This document shows positions 44,691-55,399 of a stretch of 64,000 bases of DNA, piece by piece (position 1 is the stretch's first letter; every line of letters begins with the position of its first letter). The translations under genes were made by a program, and so were the position numbers. The stretch covers positions 803,887 through 867,886 of the forward strand of contig CAXXFQ010000033.1 in assembly GCA_963674475.2 (NCBI GenBank), read 5' to 3'. The notes below the pieces were generated by a model. That model was not told the origin of the DNA, did not search any database, and saw only the letters and a list, made by a program, of their open reading frames with translations. This stretch comes from CAXXFQ01 sp963674475. GTDB taxonomy: Bacteria > Planctomycetota > Planctomycetia > Pirellulales > Thermoguttaceae.

Positions 44691-46808
44691 TCAGTTGACC
44701 AGCTCCAGCAGACGCTTGCGTAAGGGGGCCTGTAGCTTTTTGTCCTGGTGCGGGGTGAGTTCGTCCAGGCGAAACGCCGCCTTTGCTTCGCGGATCGCGT
44801 CGTCGTCGCGACCCAGACGGGCGTACGCTTCCGCAAGACGCCCATGGTAGGTGGCGTTGTTGGGGTAGAGTTCAATCGCCCGCTCGAACGCTCGGGCGGC
44901 CTTCTCGGTGCCGTCCTTCGTACCGCCGGCAAGGTACTGTTTTCCGGCCTCGGCAATGAACGACGCGCCGAGCGGGTCTTTCTCAATCGCGATTTGGACG
45001 GCTTCCTCGGATACGCCGTCGGGGTGGAGAAACGCCAGCTTCCGCCACGGCTCGGCGGAAAGCGGATCGGCCTCGGCCGCTTTGCGGAGATGGTTGACCG
45101 CCTCGACCGGCGGCGCCTCCATTGCCCGGGCGAGGTGCATCCGGCGTTCCAAGTTCGGTTTGTATGCCGAGAGGTAGCATGCGACGACCAGCAGGCAACA
45201 CAGGCCGAAACCGACGGTCGCGCCGGTGCGCGAGAGTTCACGGGATCCGTCGGCCGACCAGATCGCCGCACCCAGAAGGAGCCAAAGCGAACCGGCCACG
45301 CCGGGGAATCCGATTCCGCCGGCCGCCAGTAGATTGATCATGAGTACAAAGGCACCCAATAACAGCAACCGTGCGGTGCATTCACCCTTTGCTACCCACG
45401 GCGTCAGCAGCCACAAAGCGACGGCTCCAAATGGAACGGCCACCGCCAGGGACGCCCAGCCTGGCGGCGCATAGCACATCAACCCGAGGGGGAGGGCCAG
45501 GACGGCGCCTGCGAACGCACCGAAATAGACCGCCGTCGGCCACCGTTCCGAGTCGGCCGCTTGGGCCGGCGTTTCAGACGGCTCCTTCCACGCTTGCCGC
45601 ACACTACTGACGAGCAACCCCGCGAAAAGGAGCAGGCCGGGAATGCCGGTCGTCGCCGCGACTTCGATCAGAAAGTTGTGCGGGTCCGCCACTTCCTCGC
45701 TCGCCTGGGGCAGCTTGTAGCGTGTGTACGCCGATTGAAAGCCGCCGGGGCCGCAGCCGAGGAGGGGGGCGTCGGAAATGAGTAGACCGCTCGAATACCA
45801 GTACTCGAGGCGATAGCCGAACGATTTGACGGCGCCGTCGAGGATCCGCGTCCTCACCGCGGCCACGCCGAGAATTCCCGCGGCGCCGACTGCCACGATG
45901 GCCGCCGCGATGAAGACATGCTTCCGCGAGATCCTTTCTCGCAGCGCATAGAGTATGAGTAGACCGATTCCGATGAGCACGGCGCCCACGCCGGTCCGGC
46001 TGTGCGTTAACCAAAGGCAGACGGCGATTGGCACCAGGCAAATCGCCGGCCTCCACCACCGGCGGCCGAATTCGCTCCGCGTCGACATCCCGAGGGTGAC
46101 GCCAAGCAATACGATCAACCACGGCGCGAGAAAGCCGGCTAAGGAGTTGGTTAGCGCAAACGTTCCCAGCGGCGACGGGTCTTGCAGGCGATTCTCATAC
46201 AGTTGACGACCGGGAGAGCCGGGCGGAAACCAGAGGCCGGCGTCGCGGAGCGTCTTGTCCGGATTTGCCTCGTACTTGGCGCGCGTTTGCGGCAGTTCGA
46301 ACCGAACCTGATACAGCCCGTAACAGGATAATCCGACCGCCAGGGCGATCATGACGCCGACGAGGGCCCGCTTCTCGCGCGCGGAGGCGAGGAACTGGCG
46401 AATGAGGAAGAAGCCGAATCCCAGGCCGATCCATTGCCAGATCATATTCACGGCCGGACGCGCATGCGCGTGCGCCGCCCAGTACAAGCCGCTGACGGCG
46501 GTCCAAGCCAGAAACGCGGCCAGGAAAAGGTCTGCGCGGGTCCAGCGAAATACGGGCCCGTCGCGGCGGCGCGCTTCGAAAAATCCGACCGCGCCGAGGA
46601 GGACCCACGCGATGACGACGCCGATTCCGTCTCCCCCGACCGCCATTTCGCTCGCGAACAGCGGACGCGCCACGAATAGGGCCGTCGCCGCGCCGAGCAG
46701 CCAGGGGCGGATGCGGTCGTAGCGGGGTTTCTTGGACGGCGCGGACGGTGCCGGCGTCGTCTTGCCCGCGCGTCTGGGCGCCTTGTCGTGTTTTTTCCGC
46801 CGCGTCAT
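44691..46808 (-). CDS. O-antigen ligase-like membrane protein with C-terminal TPR repeats
   Basis: 705 aa. A basic N-terminal tail is followed by about a dozen helices (WLLGAATALFVARPLF, VVIAWVLLGAVGFF, FLAAFLAWTAVSGLYWA, and so on). The Wzy_C/WaaL-type core has the periplasmic loop with LGCGPGGFQSAYTRYKLP and ASEEVADPHNFLIEVAATTG (DPHN.f.E motif). After a last helix, residues from about 570 to the end contain tetratricopeptide repeats (NHLRKAAEADPLSAEPWRKL, AARAFERAIELYPNNATYHG, RLAEAYARLGRDDDAIREAK). Such proteins ligate or polymerise glycans at the inner membrane. It lies upstream of dnaB in reverse order and overlaps none. Confidence 0.83.
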   Translation of the reverse strand: MTRRKKHDKAPRRAGKTTPAPSAPSKKPRYDRIRPWLLGAATALFVARPLFASEMAVGGDGIGVVIAWVLLGAVGFFEARRRDGPVFRWTRADLFLAAFLAWTAVSGLYWAAHAHARPAVNMIWQWIGLGFGFFLIRQFLASAREKRALVGVMIALAVGLSCYGLYQVRFELPQTRAKYEANPDKTLRDAGLWFPPGSPGRQLYENRLQDPSPLGTFALTNSLAGFLAPWLIVLLGVTLGMSTRSEFGRRWWRPAICLVPIAVCLWLTHSRTGVGAVLIGIGLLILYALRERISRKHVFIAAAIVAVGAAGILGVAAVRTRILDGAVKSFGYRLEYWYSSGLLISDAPLLGCGPGGFQSAYTRYKLPQASEEVADPHNFLIEVAATTGIPGLLLFAGLLVSSVRQAWKEPSETPAQAADSERWPTAVYFGAFAGAVLALPLGLMCYAPPGWASLAVAVPFGAVALWLLTPWVAKGECTARLLLLGAFVLMINLLAAGGIGFPGVAGSLWLLLGAAIWSADGSRELSRTGATVGFGLCCLLVVACYLSAYKPNLERRMHLARAMEAPPVEAVNHLRKAAEADPLSAEPWRKLAFLHPDGVSEEAVQIAIEKDPLGASFIAEAGKQYLAGGTKDGTEKAARAFERAIELYPNNATYHGRLAEAYARLGRDDDAIREAKAAFRLDELTPHQDKKLQAPLRKRLLELVN

Positions 46809-46907
46809 CTTCGTTTGAGATTTCGTTTAGGACCGCGAAATTAATGACTGTCTTGTTTATCGCACCCCGTTCCCTGACGAATACGACAGTTATTGGTTCG
46901 TGACTCC

Positions 46908-48350
46908 TCAATCCTCGAACTGCGCGAATTCATCGTGTTTGGAGGAGAGGTTCTCGAATTTCATGTAGTTGCGGAGCCATGCGACCTGGATGTGGCCGGT
47001 GGGGCCGTTTCGTTGCTTGGCGATAATGATCTCGGCTTTTCCGCCGAGCCCTTTCTGTTCCACTTCATCCGGCGTATGGTAGTATTCTTCACGGTGAATG
47101 AACATCACGACGTCGGCGTCCTGCTCGATGGCTCCCGATTCTCGCAGGTGGCTCAACTTTGGAATGTTATCCTTGCTCGCCTCCGCCTGGCGGTTTAACT
47201 GGGCGAGGCACAGGATGGGAACTTCCAGTTCACGTGCCATTCCCTTCAGACGCCGCGCGATCTTGGAGACCTGTTCCTGACGCGGGTCGCGGGGGTCGTC
47301 CGGTTCAATGAGCTGCAGGTAGTCGATTACGATGAGGCCGAGATTCTCGGTCTGGCGCTTCAGGCGTCTGGCCACCGCCGCGATTTCGTTGATGTTCCGG
47401 CTGGGGGTGTCGTCGATGTAAAGGGGGGCGTCTCCCAGTTCGGCCGCCGCGCCCTGCAACCGGTCGTAATCGTCGGTGGAGAGGAAGTTCTTTCGCAGCT
47501 TCTGGCCGTCGATTCTTCCACGTCCGCACAGCATTCGCTGGGCCAGCTCGAGGTTTGCCATTTCGAGGCTGACGAACAACGTCGTGTGGCGGCCTTCGGT
47601 TGCCACATGCTCGGCGATGTTCGTCGCCAGGGCCGTCTTTCCCATACTGGGGCGCGCGGCGAGGATTACCAGTTCCGCCGGATGCATCCCGCCGCTGGTC
47701 ATATCGTCCAAATCGTGCAGTCCGGTTCCGATGCCCAGGTCGCCGTCCTGGTTTTCCATCCGCGCGTCGATGTAGTTGAACGTGTTGACCATCACGTCGT
47801 GCATGCTATTGACGCGATCTTGCCCTTGTTCGTCGTTGATCGCGAAGATTTTTTCCTCCGCGCGATTGAGCAAGGCACGAGGCTCGTGAACCGGGTCCCA
47901 CGCCTCGTGAATGATCTCCGTGCAGGCGTGAATGAGGTGCCGTTGCGTGGATTTGCCCTTGACGATTTTTGCGTAGTGCTCGGCGTGGGAGGCGACCGGC
48001 ACGGCGTGCGCAATTTCGCCCAGATAGGCGACGTCCCCCACCGCCTCCAATTCGCCCGAGGCCGCGAGGTGTTCCACCAGCAGCGTCGCGTCAATCTGCT
48101 TCCCCTCCGCCCGCATTTCGATAATATGCTTGTAGAGCCGCTGGTGCGCGTCGGAGTAGAAATCCTCGCTCCGTACGATCGATACCACGTCGTCACAGAT
48201 CATCGGGTCGAGGAGCAGACTGCCCAACAGCGCCTTCTCGGCGTCCTCGTTCTGAGGCGGCTGGCGATCGAGTATTTCGGAGCGGACGGACGGCCTCGCC
48301 CGCGTGCCCGACTTCGCATGGGGGGTATCTACTCGTTCATCCGTGGCCAT
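46908..48350 (-). CDS. dnaB: Replicative DNA helicase
   Basis: 480 aa from ATG 48350, chosen because AGGAG lies 7 nt upstream; an extension to 48374 is unsupported. N-terminal domain: RQPPQNEDAEKALLGSLLLD and YSDAHQRLYKHIIEMRAEGK. RecA-like helicase domain: LVILAARPSMGKTALATNIA (Walker A), TLFVSLEMANLELAQRML (H1a), GLIVIDYLQLI (Walker B), ILCLAQLNRQAE, KLSHLRESGAIEQDADVVM and the C-terminal GKAEIIIAKQRNGPTGHIQV. The hexameric fork helicase; complete and without frame shift. Flanked by an O-antigen ligase-like gene and birA, an unlinked order that gives no operon clue. Confidence 0.97.
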   Translation of the reverse strand: MATDERVDTPHAKSGTRARPSVRSEILDRQPPQNEDAEKALLGSLLLDPMICDDVVSIVRSEDFYSDAHQRLYKHIIEMRAEGKQIDATLLVEHLAASGELEAVGDVAYLGEIAHAVPVASHAEHYAKIVKGKSTQRHLIHACTEIIHEAWDPVHEPRALLNRAEEKIFAINDEQGQDRVNSMHDVMVNTFNYIDARMENQDGDLGIGTGLHDLDDMTSGGMHPAELVILAARPSMGKTALATNIAEHVATEGRHTTLFVSLEMANLELAQRMLCGRGRIDGQKLRKNFLSTDDYDRLQGAAAELGDAPLYIDDTPSRNINEIAAVARRLKRQTENLGLIVIDYLQLIEPDDPRDPRQEQVSKIARRLKGMARELEVPILCLAQLNRQAEASKDNIPKLSHLRESGAIEQDADVVMFIHREEYYHTPDEVEQKGLGGKAEIIIAKQRNGPTGHIQVAWLRNYMKFENLSSKHDEFAQFED

Positions 48351-48463
48351 CGCGCGTCTCCTGGTTCCTTCCACTCGATTTCAAACAAACGGCAAGTATA
48401 GGTTGCCGTGCGCGAGGCCTCAAGGCTCCACCTCCCGGAAACTCGCCGATCTTCGGACGATTC

Positions 48464-49243
48464 CTATCGAAAAGAGATTACCGTACCAAAGCCGACCGCC
48501 CGATGCCCCTGGGGAGTTCCCAAGACCAGATCTCCGTCAAGGGAAATCTCCGCGAAGGTGCCGGCAATCGTCTCGTCGCCGCGGCGAACGACCAGATTCC
48601 GGCCCTTCTGTCCGCACCGCCGATTGACCTCCGCCGTCAGAAGGCCGATCGAATCCGACCCGTGCCGCAGATTGTCCTCGAACCGCCGGAGAACGTCCCG
48701 CGCGACCGAGGCAGTGTCGACCGGTCCGCCGAGCAGGTCGCGAAGGGTGGTCACGCGCGAGGCCAACTCCGGCGGCGCCGCGGCGGCTTCGTTGTTTGTG
48801 TTGACGCCGATCCCGATCAAATACGCGTCTGAAGTCGACTCGATCAGAATGCCGGCCAGTTTGCGCTCACCCACATAGACGTCGTTCGGCCAGTGGACGG
48901 TTGCTTCTCGGTGAAGGAGTACCCCGGAGGCCGCTTCGGCGACGGAAAGGGCGGTAGCCAGGGAGAGAAGGGGCGTCTTGCGAGCCAATGCTCCCAGGGA
49001 ATCGGCCCCAACGCAAAGCGTCATTGCGAGGCTTCCCTCGCCGGTCCACCAGCGATTCACTCGGCGTCCGCGCCCGTGTGTCTGGCGATCGGAGACGACA
49101 AGAAAGGGCGGGTTCGTTCCCTCGGCCAATCGACGCCGCGCTTCGTCGTTCGTCGAGTCGACGGTCTCCAGATGGGACACCCCGCGAACGAAGGTCGTTT
49201 CGATAAGGGAGTCCCAACTGGGCAAGGAATCGGGGCGGCGCAT
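48464..49243 (-). CDS. birA: Biotin--[acetyl-CoA-carboxylase] ligase, without DNA-binding domain
   Basis: 259 aa. Ligase motifs: LETVDSTNDEARRRLAEG, LVVSDRQTHGRGRRVNRWW (biotinyl-AMP loop, usually GRGRxGR), SLAMTLCVGA, HWPNDVYVGERKLAGILIES with the catalytic lysine, and LIGIGVNTNN. The C-terminal cap is GRNLVVRRGDETIAGTFAEI and GDLVLGTPQG. The N-terminal helix-turn-helix of bifunctional BirA is absent, so this is a monofunctional ligase. It lies 11 bp after acnA on the same strand. Confidence 0.93.
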   Translation of the reverse strand: MRRPDSLPSWDSLIETTFVRGVSHLETVDSTNDEARRRLAEGTNPPFLVVSDRQTHGRGRRVNRWWTGEGSLAMTLCVGADSLGALARKTPLLSLATALSVAEAASGVLLHREATVHWPNDVYVGERKLAGILIESTSDAYLIGIGVNTNNEAAAAPPELASRVTTLRDLLGGPVDTASVARDVLRRFEDNLRHGSDSIGLLTAEVNRRCGQKGRNLVVRRGDETIAGTFAEISLDGDLVLGTPQGHRAVGFGTVISFR

Positions 49244-49254
49244 GGTCGACGCCT

Positions 49255-51945
49255 CTACGAGTTCATCCGGCGGAGTACGGCCGGCAGAATTCCGCCGTGC
49301 CAGTAATACTCCAGTTCGACCGGGGTATCGATCCGCACCGTGACTTCAAATGCCGTCTCGCTTCCGGAGGCGTCCGTCGCGCGAACCGTCAGGCGGCCGG
49401 CCGGCTTGAGCGACTCGTCCAATCCCTCGACGGTGTAAGTCTCCTCTCCCGTGAGGCCCAGTTCTTGCCACGACTTGCCTTCCGCCAGTTGCAGGGGCAG
49501 TACGCCCATGCCGACGAGATTGCTGCGATGGATTCTCTCGAAGCTTCCGGCGATTACGGCGCGAACGCCCAGCAACTGCGTTCCCTTCGCGGCCCAGTCG
49601 CGGCTGCTGCCGGTGCCGTATTCGGTCCCGGCGAGGACGATCAGCGGAAACGCCTTCCTCCCGGTATTTCATCGCCGCATCGTAGATAGCCATCGTTTCA
49701 ACCGTCGGGCAGATGTCGCGTGACGCCGCCTTCGGTGCCGGGGGCCAGTTGGTTGCGAATCCGGATGTTGGCGAACGTCCCCCGGGTCATGACGCGGTCG
49801 TTTCCGCGTCGCGAGCCGTAACTGTTGAAGTCCTTGGGGGCAATGCCGTGCTCTTGCAGGTAACGTCCGGCGGGAGATTCCGGGGCGATCGCGCCGGCCG
49901 GAGAGATATGGTCGGTCGTTACCGAGTCTCCCAAAGCGGCCAAAACCCGCGCGCCCTCGATCGGCTCGATCGGCGTCGGTTCGCGAGTCATGTCGATCAA
50001 GAATGGCGGTTCCTGAATATAGGTGCTGCTTTTGTCCCAGTCGAAGATTTCGCTCGCCTCGGTTTGGATAGCGTTCCAGCGCGGATTCGCCGCAAAGACG
50101 TCCGCGTATTGCTGCTGAAACATCTCCGGCTGGATCGCCTCGGCCTCGGCTGCCTTGATCTCGGCGTCACTCGGCCAAATGTCGTGGAGGAAGACGTCGT
50201 TTCCTTCGCCGTCCTTGCCGAGCGGGTCGTTGTCGAAATCGAAATCGACCGAACCTGCCAATGCGTAGGCGACTACCAACGGCGGGCTGGCCAGATAGTT
50301 CGCCTTGACCATCGGATTGACGCGTCCTTCGAAATTGCGGTTGCCGCTGAGGACGGCCGCCGCGACCAGGTCTCCCTCCTGAACCGCCGAAGCCACCGGC
50401 TCCGGCAGCGGGCCGCTGTTGCCGATGCACGTCATGCAGCCGTAGCCGACGTTCGCGAAGCCCAGTTCGCAAAGCGGCTCGTAGACCCCCGCGGCCTTTA
50501 GGTAATCGGGAACGACGCGCGATCCCGGCGCCAGGCTCGTCTTGACGTGCGGATCGACGGAAAGTCCCTTTTCGCACGCGTGCTTGGCCAGAAGTCCCGC
50601 CGCCAGCATGACGCTGGGGTTGCTCGTGTTGGTGCAACTGGTGATCGAGGCGATAACGACGGCGCCGTGGCCGATCTCGTGTGATTCGTCGACCTTCGCG
50701 GTCTTCTCGATCGCCGAGTCGTCCAGGGCGAAGCCCCGCTTCTCCACCGGAGCGCGGAGCGTCTCGCCGAACGCACGTTTCATGTTCGAAAGGGCGATCC
50801 GATCCTGGGGGACGTTTCGGGCCGGCAAGACTCGGCTCGACGGTGCTCAAGTCGAGCGTGAGAACCTTGGTGTAGGTCGGGGTCGGCGACTCGGGAGTGC
50901 GGAACAGGCACTGCTCCTTGGTATATCGCTCGACCAGTTCCACTTCCTCCGCCGTTCGGCCGGTCTCTTGCAAATAGGCCAGCGTCCGGACGTCGACGGG
51001 GAAGAATCCCATCGTGGCACCGTACTCCGGCCCCATATTCGCAATCGTGGCCCGATCGGCCAGGCTCATCGTGGTCACGCCGGGGCCGAAGTATTCGACG
51101 AACTTGCCGACGACGCCTTCAGCGCGGAGCATCTCAACGACGCGGAGAACCAGATCGGTCGCGTTCACTTGCGGCGAGAGTTCTCCGGTGAACTCCACCC
51201 CGACCACTTCCGGCAGCAACATATAGAGAGGCCGGCCAAGCATGACGGCCTCCGCTTCGATTCCGCCGACGCCCCAGCCGACGACGCCCAGGCCGTTGAT
51301 CATCACCGTGTGGCTGTCCGTTCCCACCAGCGAGTCGGGAATGGCTACCGGCCCTCGGCCGTCTTCGCGAAGGAACACGCACTTGGCCAGGTATTCCAGG
51401 TTGACCTGATGGATAATGCCGACCGACGGTGGAACCGCTCGGAAATCGTCGAACGCCTTCTGTGCCCAGTTGAGCAGCTTGTACCGTTCGTGGTTCCGTT
51501 CGAATTCCAATTCCACGTTCTTCTCGAGCGAATCGGGCCGACCGAAGTCGTCGACCTGCACCGAGTGGTCGATAATCAGATCGACCGGAATGAGTGGATT
51601 GATCTTCTTCGGATCGCCGCCGAGACGTTGCATTGCGCTCCGCATCGCCGCCAGGTCGACCACGGCCGGTACGCCGGTGAAGTCCTGCAAGATGACGCGG
51701 GCCGGCTTGAACGGAATTTCGGTTGGGGCTCCAGCCTCGGGGGACCATGCGGCGACTTTCTTGACGTCCTCTTCGGTTACCTCGAATCCGTCGCAGTTTC
51801 TCAAAACCGATTCGAGCAAGACGCGAATCGAGTAGGGCAGTGAGTCGATGCGACACAGCCCGAGGTCTTCGAGCTTTGAGATGCGATAGATTCCGGCTTC
51901 CGTAGTTCCGGTAAAAAACGTCTCGCGGACGTCAAGCGATTCCAT
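49255..51945 (-). CDS. acnA: Aconitate hydratase A, with frame shifts
   Basis: About 896 aa, the expected AcnA length. Interconverts citrate and isocitrate in the TCA cycle. GGAG lies before ATG 51945. Conserved pieces: VILQDFTGVPAVVDLAAMR, IPVDLIIDHSVQVD, FGRPDSLEKN, IPDSLVGTDSHTVMINGLG, GWGVGGIEAEAVMLG, SCTNTSNPSVM and GYGCMTCIGNSGPLP (three cysteines of the 4Fe-4S cluster), SGNRNFEGRVNP, GDSVTTDHISPAGAI, NSYGSRRGND. The swivel domain continues with AGTEYGTGSSRDWAAKG-type sequence hidden in other frames near 49560-49690, then AVIAGSFERIHRSNLVGMGV. Shifts near 50825, 49690 and 49640. All active-site segments are intact, so sequencing error is likely. Confidence 0.93.
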
Positions 51946-52011
51946 ACTAGTCTCCGCCCCCTCGTTAAAGGGGATGTCAGGTGAAAATTCGTTCTATTTC
52001 GTGGAGTTAGC

Positions 52012-52197
52012 CTATTCCTCTTCTAGCTTCATCCGCGCAATGAGTTCCTCTGCCCCGGGGGTCAGGCTCCTCAGTTTGGTGGCGATTTCCATTTTTTCTG
52101 TCGGATTTGCCTTCTCGACCTTCTTCTCGATCAGGGCATACTTCTTTTTACGGTGACGTCGCCGCTTGATTTCTTTCTTCCGCTCGCTAATGGGCAT
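52012..52197 (-). CDS. Small basic planctomycete protein (DUF6800-like)
   Basis: 61 aa; GAGGGAAACAGA precedes the ATG. MPISERKKEIKRRRHRKKKY followed by a lysine-rich helix and KLRSLTPGAEELIARMKLEE matches a small conserved planctomycete family (DUF6800, recalled from family pattern). Highly basic first half suggests nucleic acid or ribosome contact; function unknown. Upstream of it is about 170 bp of non-coding sequence before dsbD on the other strand. Confidence 0.75.
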   Translation of the reverse strand: MPISERKKEIKRRRHRKKKYALIEKKVEKANPTEKMEIATKLRSLTPGAEELIARMKLEEE

Positions 52198-52369
52198 TCT
52201 GTTTCCCTCGGTCTACGTAGGATTGTTTGAAAAACGAAGCTCTTTTTTCTAGTCTAGGCCCCCGTTTTTGTCAACCGGTCGCTTCTGACGTTGCTTCGGC
52301 CGTCGGTTGCCCGTATAACCTTATCGACGATCCTTAGTCCAATTCGCCTTCGTCGTTTCTAACGCAAGA

Positions 52370-54374
52370 ATGAAGTATATCCCCTCCTTTCGCCGTGTTT
52401 TCATATATACCGTCTTTGTTTTGGGATTGGCGGCGGGCCGTGGTTTTGCCCAATTCGATCTCAATTTGAATCCTCTGGGCGGGGATTCGGAGGATTCACC
52501 CGCCCTGACCGTCGATTCCTGGTTTACGGTCGATTCGGCGGGCGGCTCGTGCATGCTGTATGTCCGGATGAAGACGGAGGGGGACCACTACGTCTACGGT
52601 ATCGATCAGCCGAAGGGAGAGGGGCCGATTCCGACCACCATTGCGATCGATCCGTCGGCCGATTTCAAAGTGGGCCGGTTCCGGCCGGACAAACCGCCGA
52701 AGAAAGAGTACTCCGATGTTTTCGAAGCCGATCTGTTCAAACAGCACGGTACGATCACGTGGTCGGCTCCGATTGAATTTCAGGCGGGAGTCGATCCGAC
52801 GGCTCTCGTAATACGCGGCAAGTTGACGGCGCAGGCCTGCACGAAAGAGTACTGCCTGCCGCCAACCGGTTATCCGTTCAGCGCGAAGCCGCGGCAGGCC
52901 GTGTCGGGTGGCACGAACGCGGTTCCCCCACCGCCAAGGGCCGAATCGCCGGGCGACGGCGTCACGACACTTCCCTCCCCGAAGGCAATTTCTGCCGAGG
53001 AGCCTGTCGAGAAGGAGCCGGCGGATGTCCAGACGAAACGATTTGTAGGAGAATTGGACTTCCAGCCGAGGACGTTGGATTCCGATACGGGCGAGGCGGA
53101 TTCCGGAGATCTGCCGTGGATTATCCTGATTGCGTTCCTGGGAGGCCTTCTCCTGAACCTGATGCCGTGCGTGCTTCCGGTGATCGGCCTGAAATTGCTC
53201 TCTTTCGTCGAGCAGTCCGGCCACCACGCACACAAAGCGTTTATGCTCAACGCTTGGTATTCGCTGGGACTCCTCAGCGTCTTCTGGATTCTTGCTTCGT
53301 TGGCGGCGTTTCTCGGGTTCGGTTGGGGGGAACTATTCACCTACGCGGAATTCAATATCGCGCTGGCGGCGATCGTTTTCGTTATGGGTCTGAGTTTTCT
53401 CGGGGTGTGGGAACTGCCGATCCCCGGATTCGTCGGCAGCGGCCACATGGCCGAGATGGGCGATAAGGAGGGCGCCTTCGGGGCCTTCGTCAAGGGCGTA
53501 ATAACGACCATCCTGGCGACTCCCTGCACGGCCCCGTTTCTCGGAACCGCGCTGGCGTTCGCGGTTGCGCGGCCGGCAACAGAGGTTTATCTGATCTTCA
53601 CCGCCGTCGGACTTGGCATGGCGCTTCCCTACCTGATTATCGGCGCCTTTCCGCGACTCATGGCGTTCATCCCCAAGCCGGGGGCCTGGATGGAGACGTT
53701 CAAGCAGATCATGGGATTCGTCCTTCTGGGCACGGTGGTCTACCTGCTGACCATTCTCAGATGGTATTACATGGTCCCGACCGTCGGCTTTTTGTTCGGA
53801 CTCTGGGCTGCCTGTTGGTGGATCAAACCGGGTTCCAATCACCGCGGCCGGCGGCGCCCGTGCCAAAGCCTGGATTCAGGCGGCCCTCTTCGCCGCCGTT
53901 GTCTGGGTCTTGATGTTTCCTGGCACGAAAACCACGTTGGCCGCTTTGGGCAAACCATTCGCCTTCCCTGGGTTGGCCGGCGTGATGCAGGATCGGCTTG
54001 AAGGACAGTCGGAGCGGTGGAAGCCGTTCACGCTCGATAAGTTCAAGACCGCGATCGGCGAGGGCAAGACGGTGATGGTCGATTTCACCGCGGATTGGTG
54101 CCTCGTCTGCAAAACGCTCGAGGCAACGGTGCTCTACACGGACGCGGTCGACGAAACGCTCGATCGCAACAAAGTCGTGACTTTGACCGCCGACTGGACC
54201 CACCGCCCTCCCGAGGTGACCGAGATGCTCGAGAAGCTGGGGGCGAAACAAGTTCCGGTCCTCGCCGTCTTTCCGGCAAACGACCCGATGCGTCCGTTCG
54301 TGCTCCGCGGCGGCTATACCGTCGCGAATATCCGCGAGGCGATTCAGAGGGCGCGCCCTTCCAAGAAACGCTAG
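52370..54374 (+). CDS. dsbD: Thiol:disulfide interchange protein DsbD, one frame shift
   Basis: About 667 aa. It moves electrons from cytoplasmic thioredoxin across the membrane to periplasmic reductases. Order: signal peptide (ends RGFAQ); DsbD-alpha domain with cysteines in LTAQACTKEYCLPP; eight-helix beta domain with GLLLNLMPCVLPVIGLKLLS and ITTILATPCTAPFLGTALAF carrying the two membrane cysteines; then thioredoxin-like gamma domain with VDFTADWCLVCKTLE (CxxC). A one-base indel near 53835 separates the last helix from the gamma domain; the helix continues as RAKAWIQAALFAAVVWVLMF in the third frame. The 3' end overlaps the convergent next gene by 4 bp. Confidence 0.93.
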
Positions 54375-55105
54375 TTTTGCGGCTGCCGGGACTGGACCTG
54401 ATCCTCAAGTCGATTCAGAAATCGAAGCGAGATGAGATATTCGTGGGCGCCGACCTGTCCGCCGATTCCCTTGAACTCCTCGCGTAGTGAGCTGATTGAC
54501 TCGAGCAACCGGTTGCGATCCGCGGTTGCTGCTAAGCTGGATTTGCTGAATTTCCGGAAATCGTCGTCGATTTCTTTCGTTTGCTCGGCAAACCGTGTCA
54601 GCGACAGCAGGTTCGGCCATTCGATTTGCCCGTCTTTCCAGTCGACTTTTCCGAGAATCAACGGTTGAATCGGGCCTCGACGTTCCAGCCGCGTTTGCGG
54701 CACCGGGCGGACGGCCCACCCCGGCGGCGTCGCGCCCATCCGATGCATCCACTCCTGCTGGTAATTCCGAGATTGCCGGTCTGCCGAATCAATCGCCCTC
54801 TGGGATTCCTCCCACAACCGATCGTTGAGGACCTCGTTCCTCTGGAACTCACGATTGAGTCCGTATTGAGACAGCACGTTTGAGCGATATCTTGCCAGGC
54901 CGTAATCCGGAGGCCCCCAAACGTAAACGGAACCGGTGCCCCAAGGGCCGTACCCGGAGTAGTAGCTCATCGGCGGGCCGTCGAAGCCGGCAATCAGTTG
55001 ACAGAGGCCCGTCAGTCCCCCGTGCGCGGGGGTGAGCCCGGCGGTGAGGGCCGCCAGCAGGGTCAAGCCGAGAATACAACTGTTGCGCGACCACGGGCGT
55101 TTCAT
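54371..55105 (-). CDS. Secreted protein of unknown function
   Basis: 244 aa; AGAGGA lies upstream of ATG 55105. Signal peptide NSCILGLTLLAALTAGLTPA. The mature protein has a glycine/tyrosine-rich start (YYSGYGPWGTGSVYVWGPPD), then a long helical part (NEVLNDRLWEESQRAIDSAD) and a proline-rich link, ending in a probable coiled coil (FAEQTKEIDDDFRKFSKSSL). No family that I recognise beyond planctomycete hypothetical proteins. Convergent with dsbD, overlapping it by 4 bp. Confidence 0.65.
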   Translation of the reverse strand: MKRPWSRNSCILGLTLLAALTAGLTPAHGGLTGLCQLIAGFDGPPMSYYSGYGPWGTGSVYVWGPPDYGLARYRSNVLSQYGLNREFQRNEVLNDRLWEESQRAIDSADRQSRNYQQEWMHRMGATPPGWAVRPVPQTRLERRGPIQPLILGKVDWKDGQIEWPNLLSLTRFAEQTKEIDDDFRKFSKSSLAATADRNRLLESISSLREEFKGIGGQVGAHEYLISLRFLNRLEDQVQSRQPQN

Positions 55106-55399
55106 ATCCGATATTCCTCTTTACCTGGTTGCACGGACGCGACGAACCGATCGCCGCGGCTACCATACCTTAGCTCGGTGCCGGCGTCCGTCGGCCGGCG
55201 CTCCCCATAGTTGCTATCGGCAGATTCCGCCCCTGTTTTCGAGCGTTCTTACCCAGACGCTGGAACCGGGACCTGCAGGCGGGAAGTGGCCAGTTGAAAA
55301 CCTCCCTGTATCGCCAGTCTGCCCAAGTTCTGGCTTCTTTGGCAGGCCAGACAGAACCTTAGGCTGCCGTTTTCTCTATCCAATAGGGGAACACCCTGC
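55106..55399. other. Intergenic region, no feature recognised
   Basis: 294 bp between two minus-strand genes. Short open frames exist on both strands but lack start signals and family similarity. There is a weak inverted repeat, CCGGCGTCCGTCGGCCGG, near 55182-55199. Confidence 0.35.

Noticed and set aside
44651..45271. Upstream extension of the MBL-fold gene on the minus strand
   Set aside because: It lies inside the O-antigen ligase gene in another frame, and its sequence is arginine/serine-rich shadow coding.
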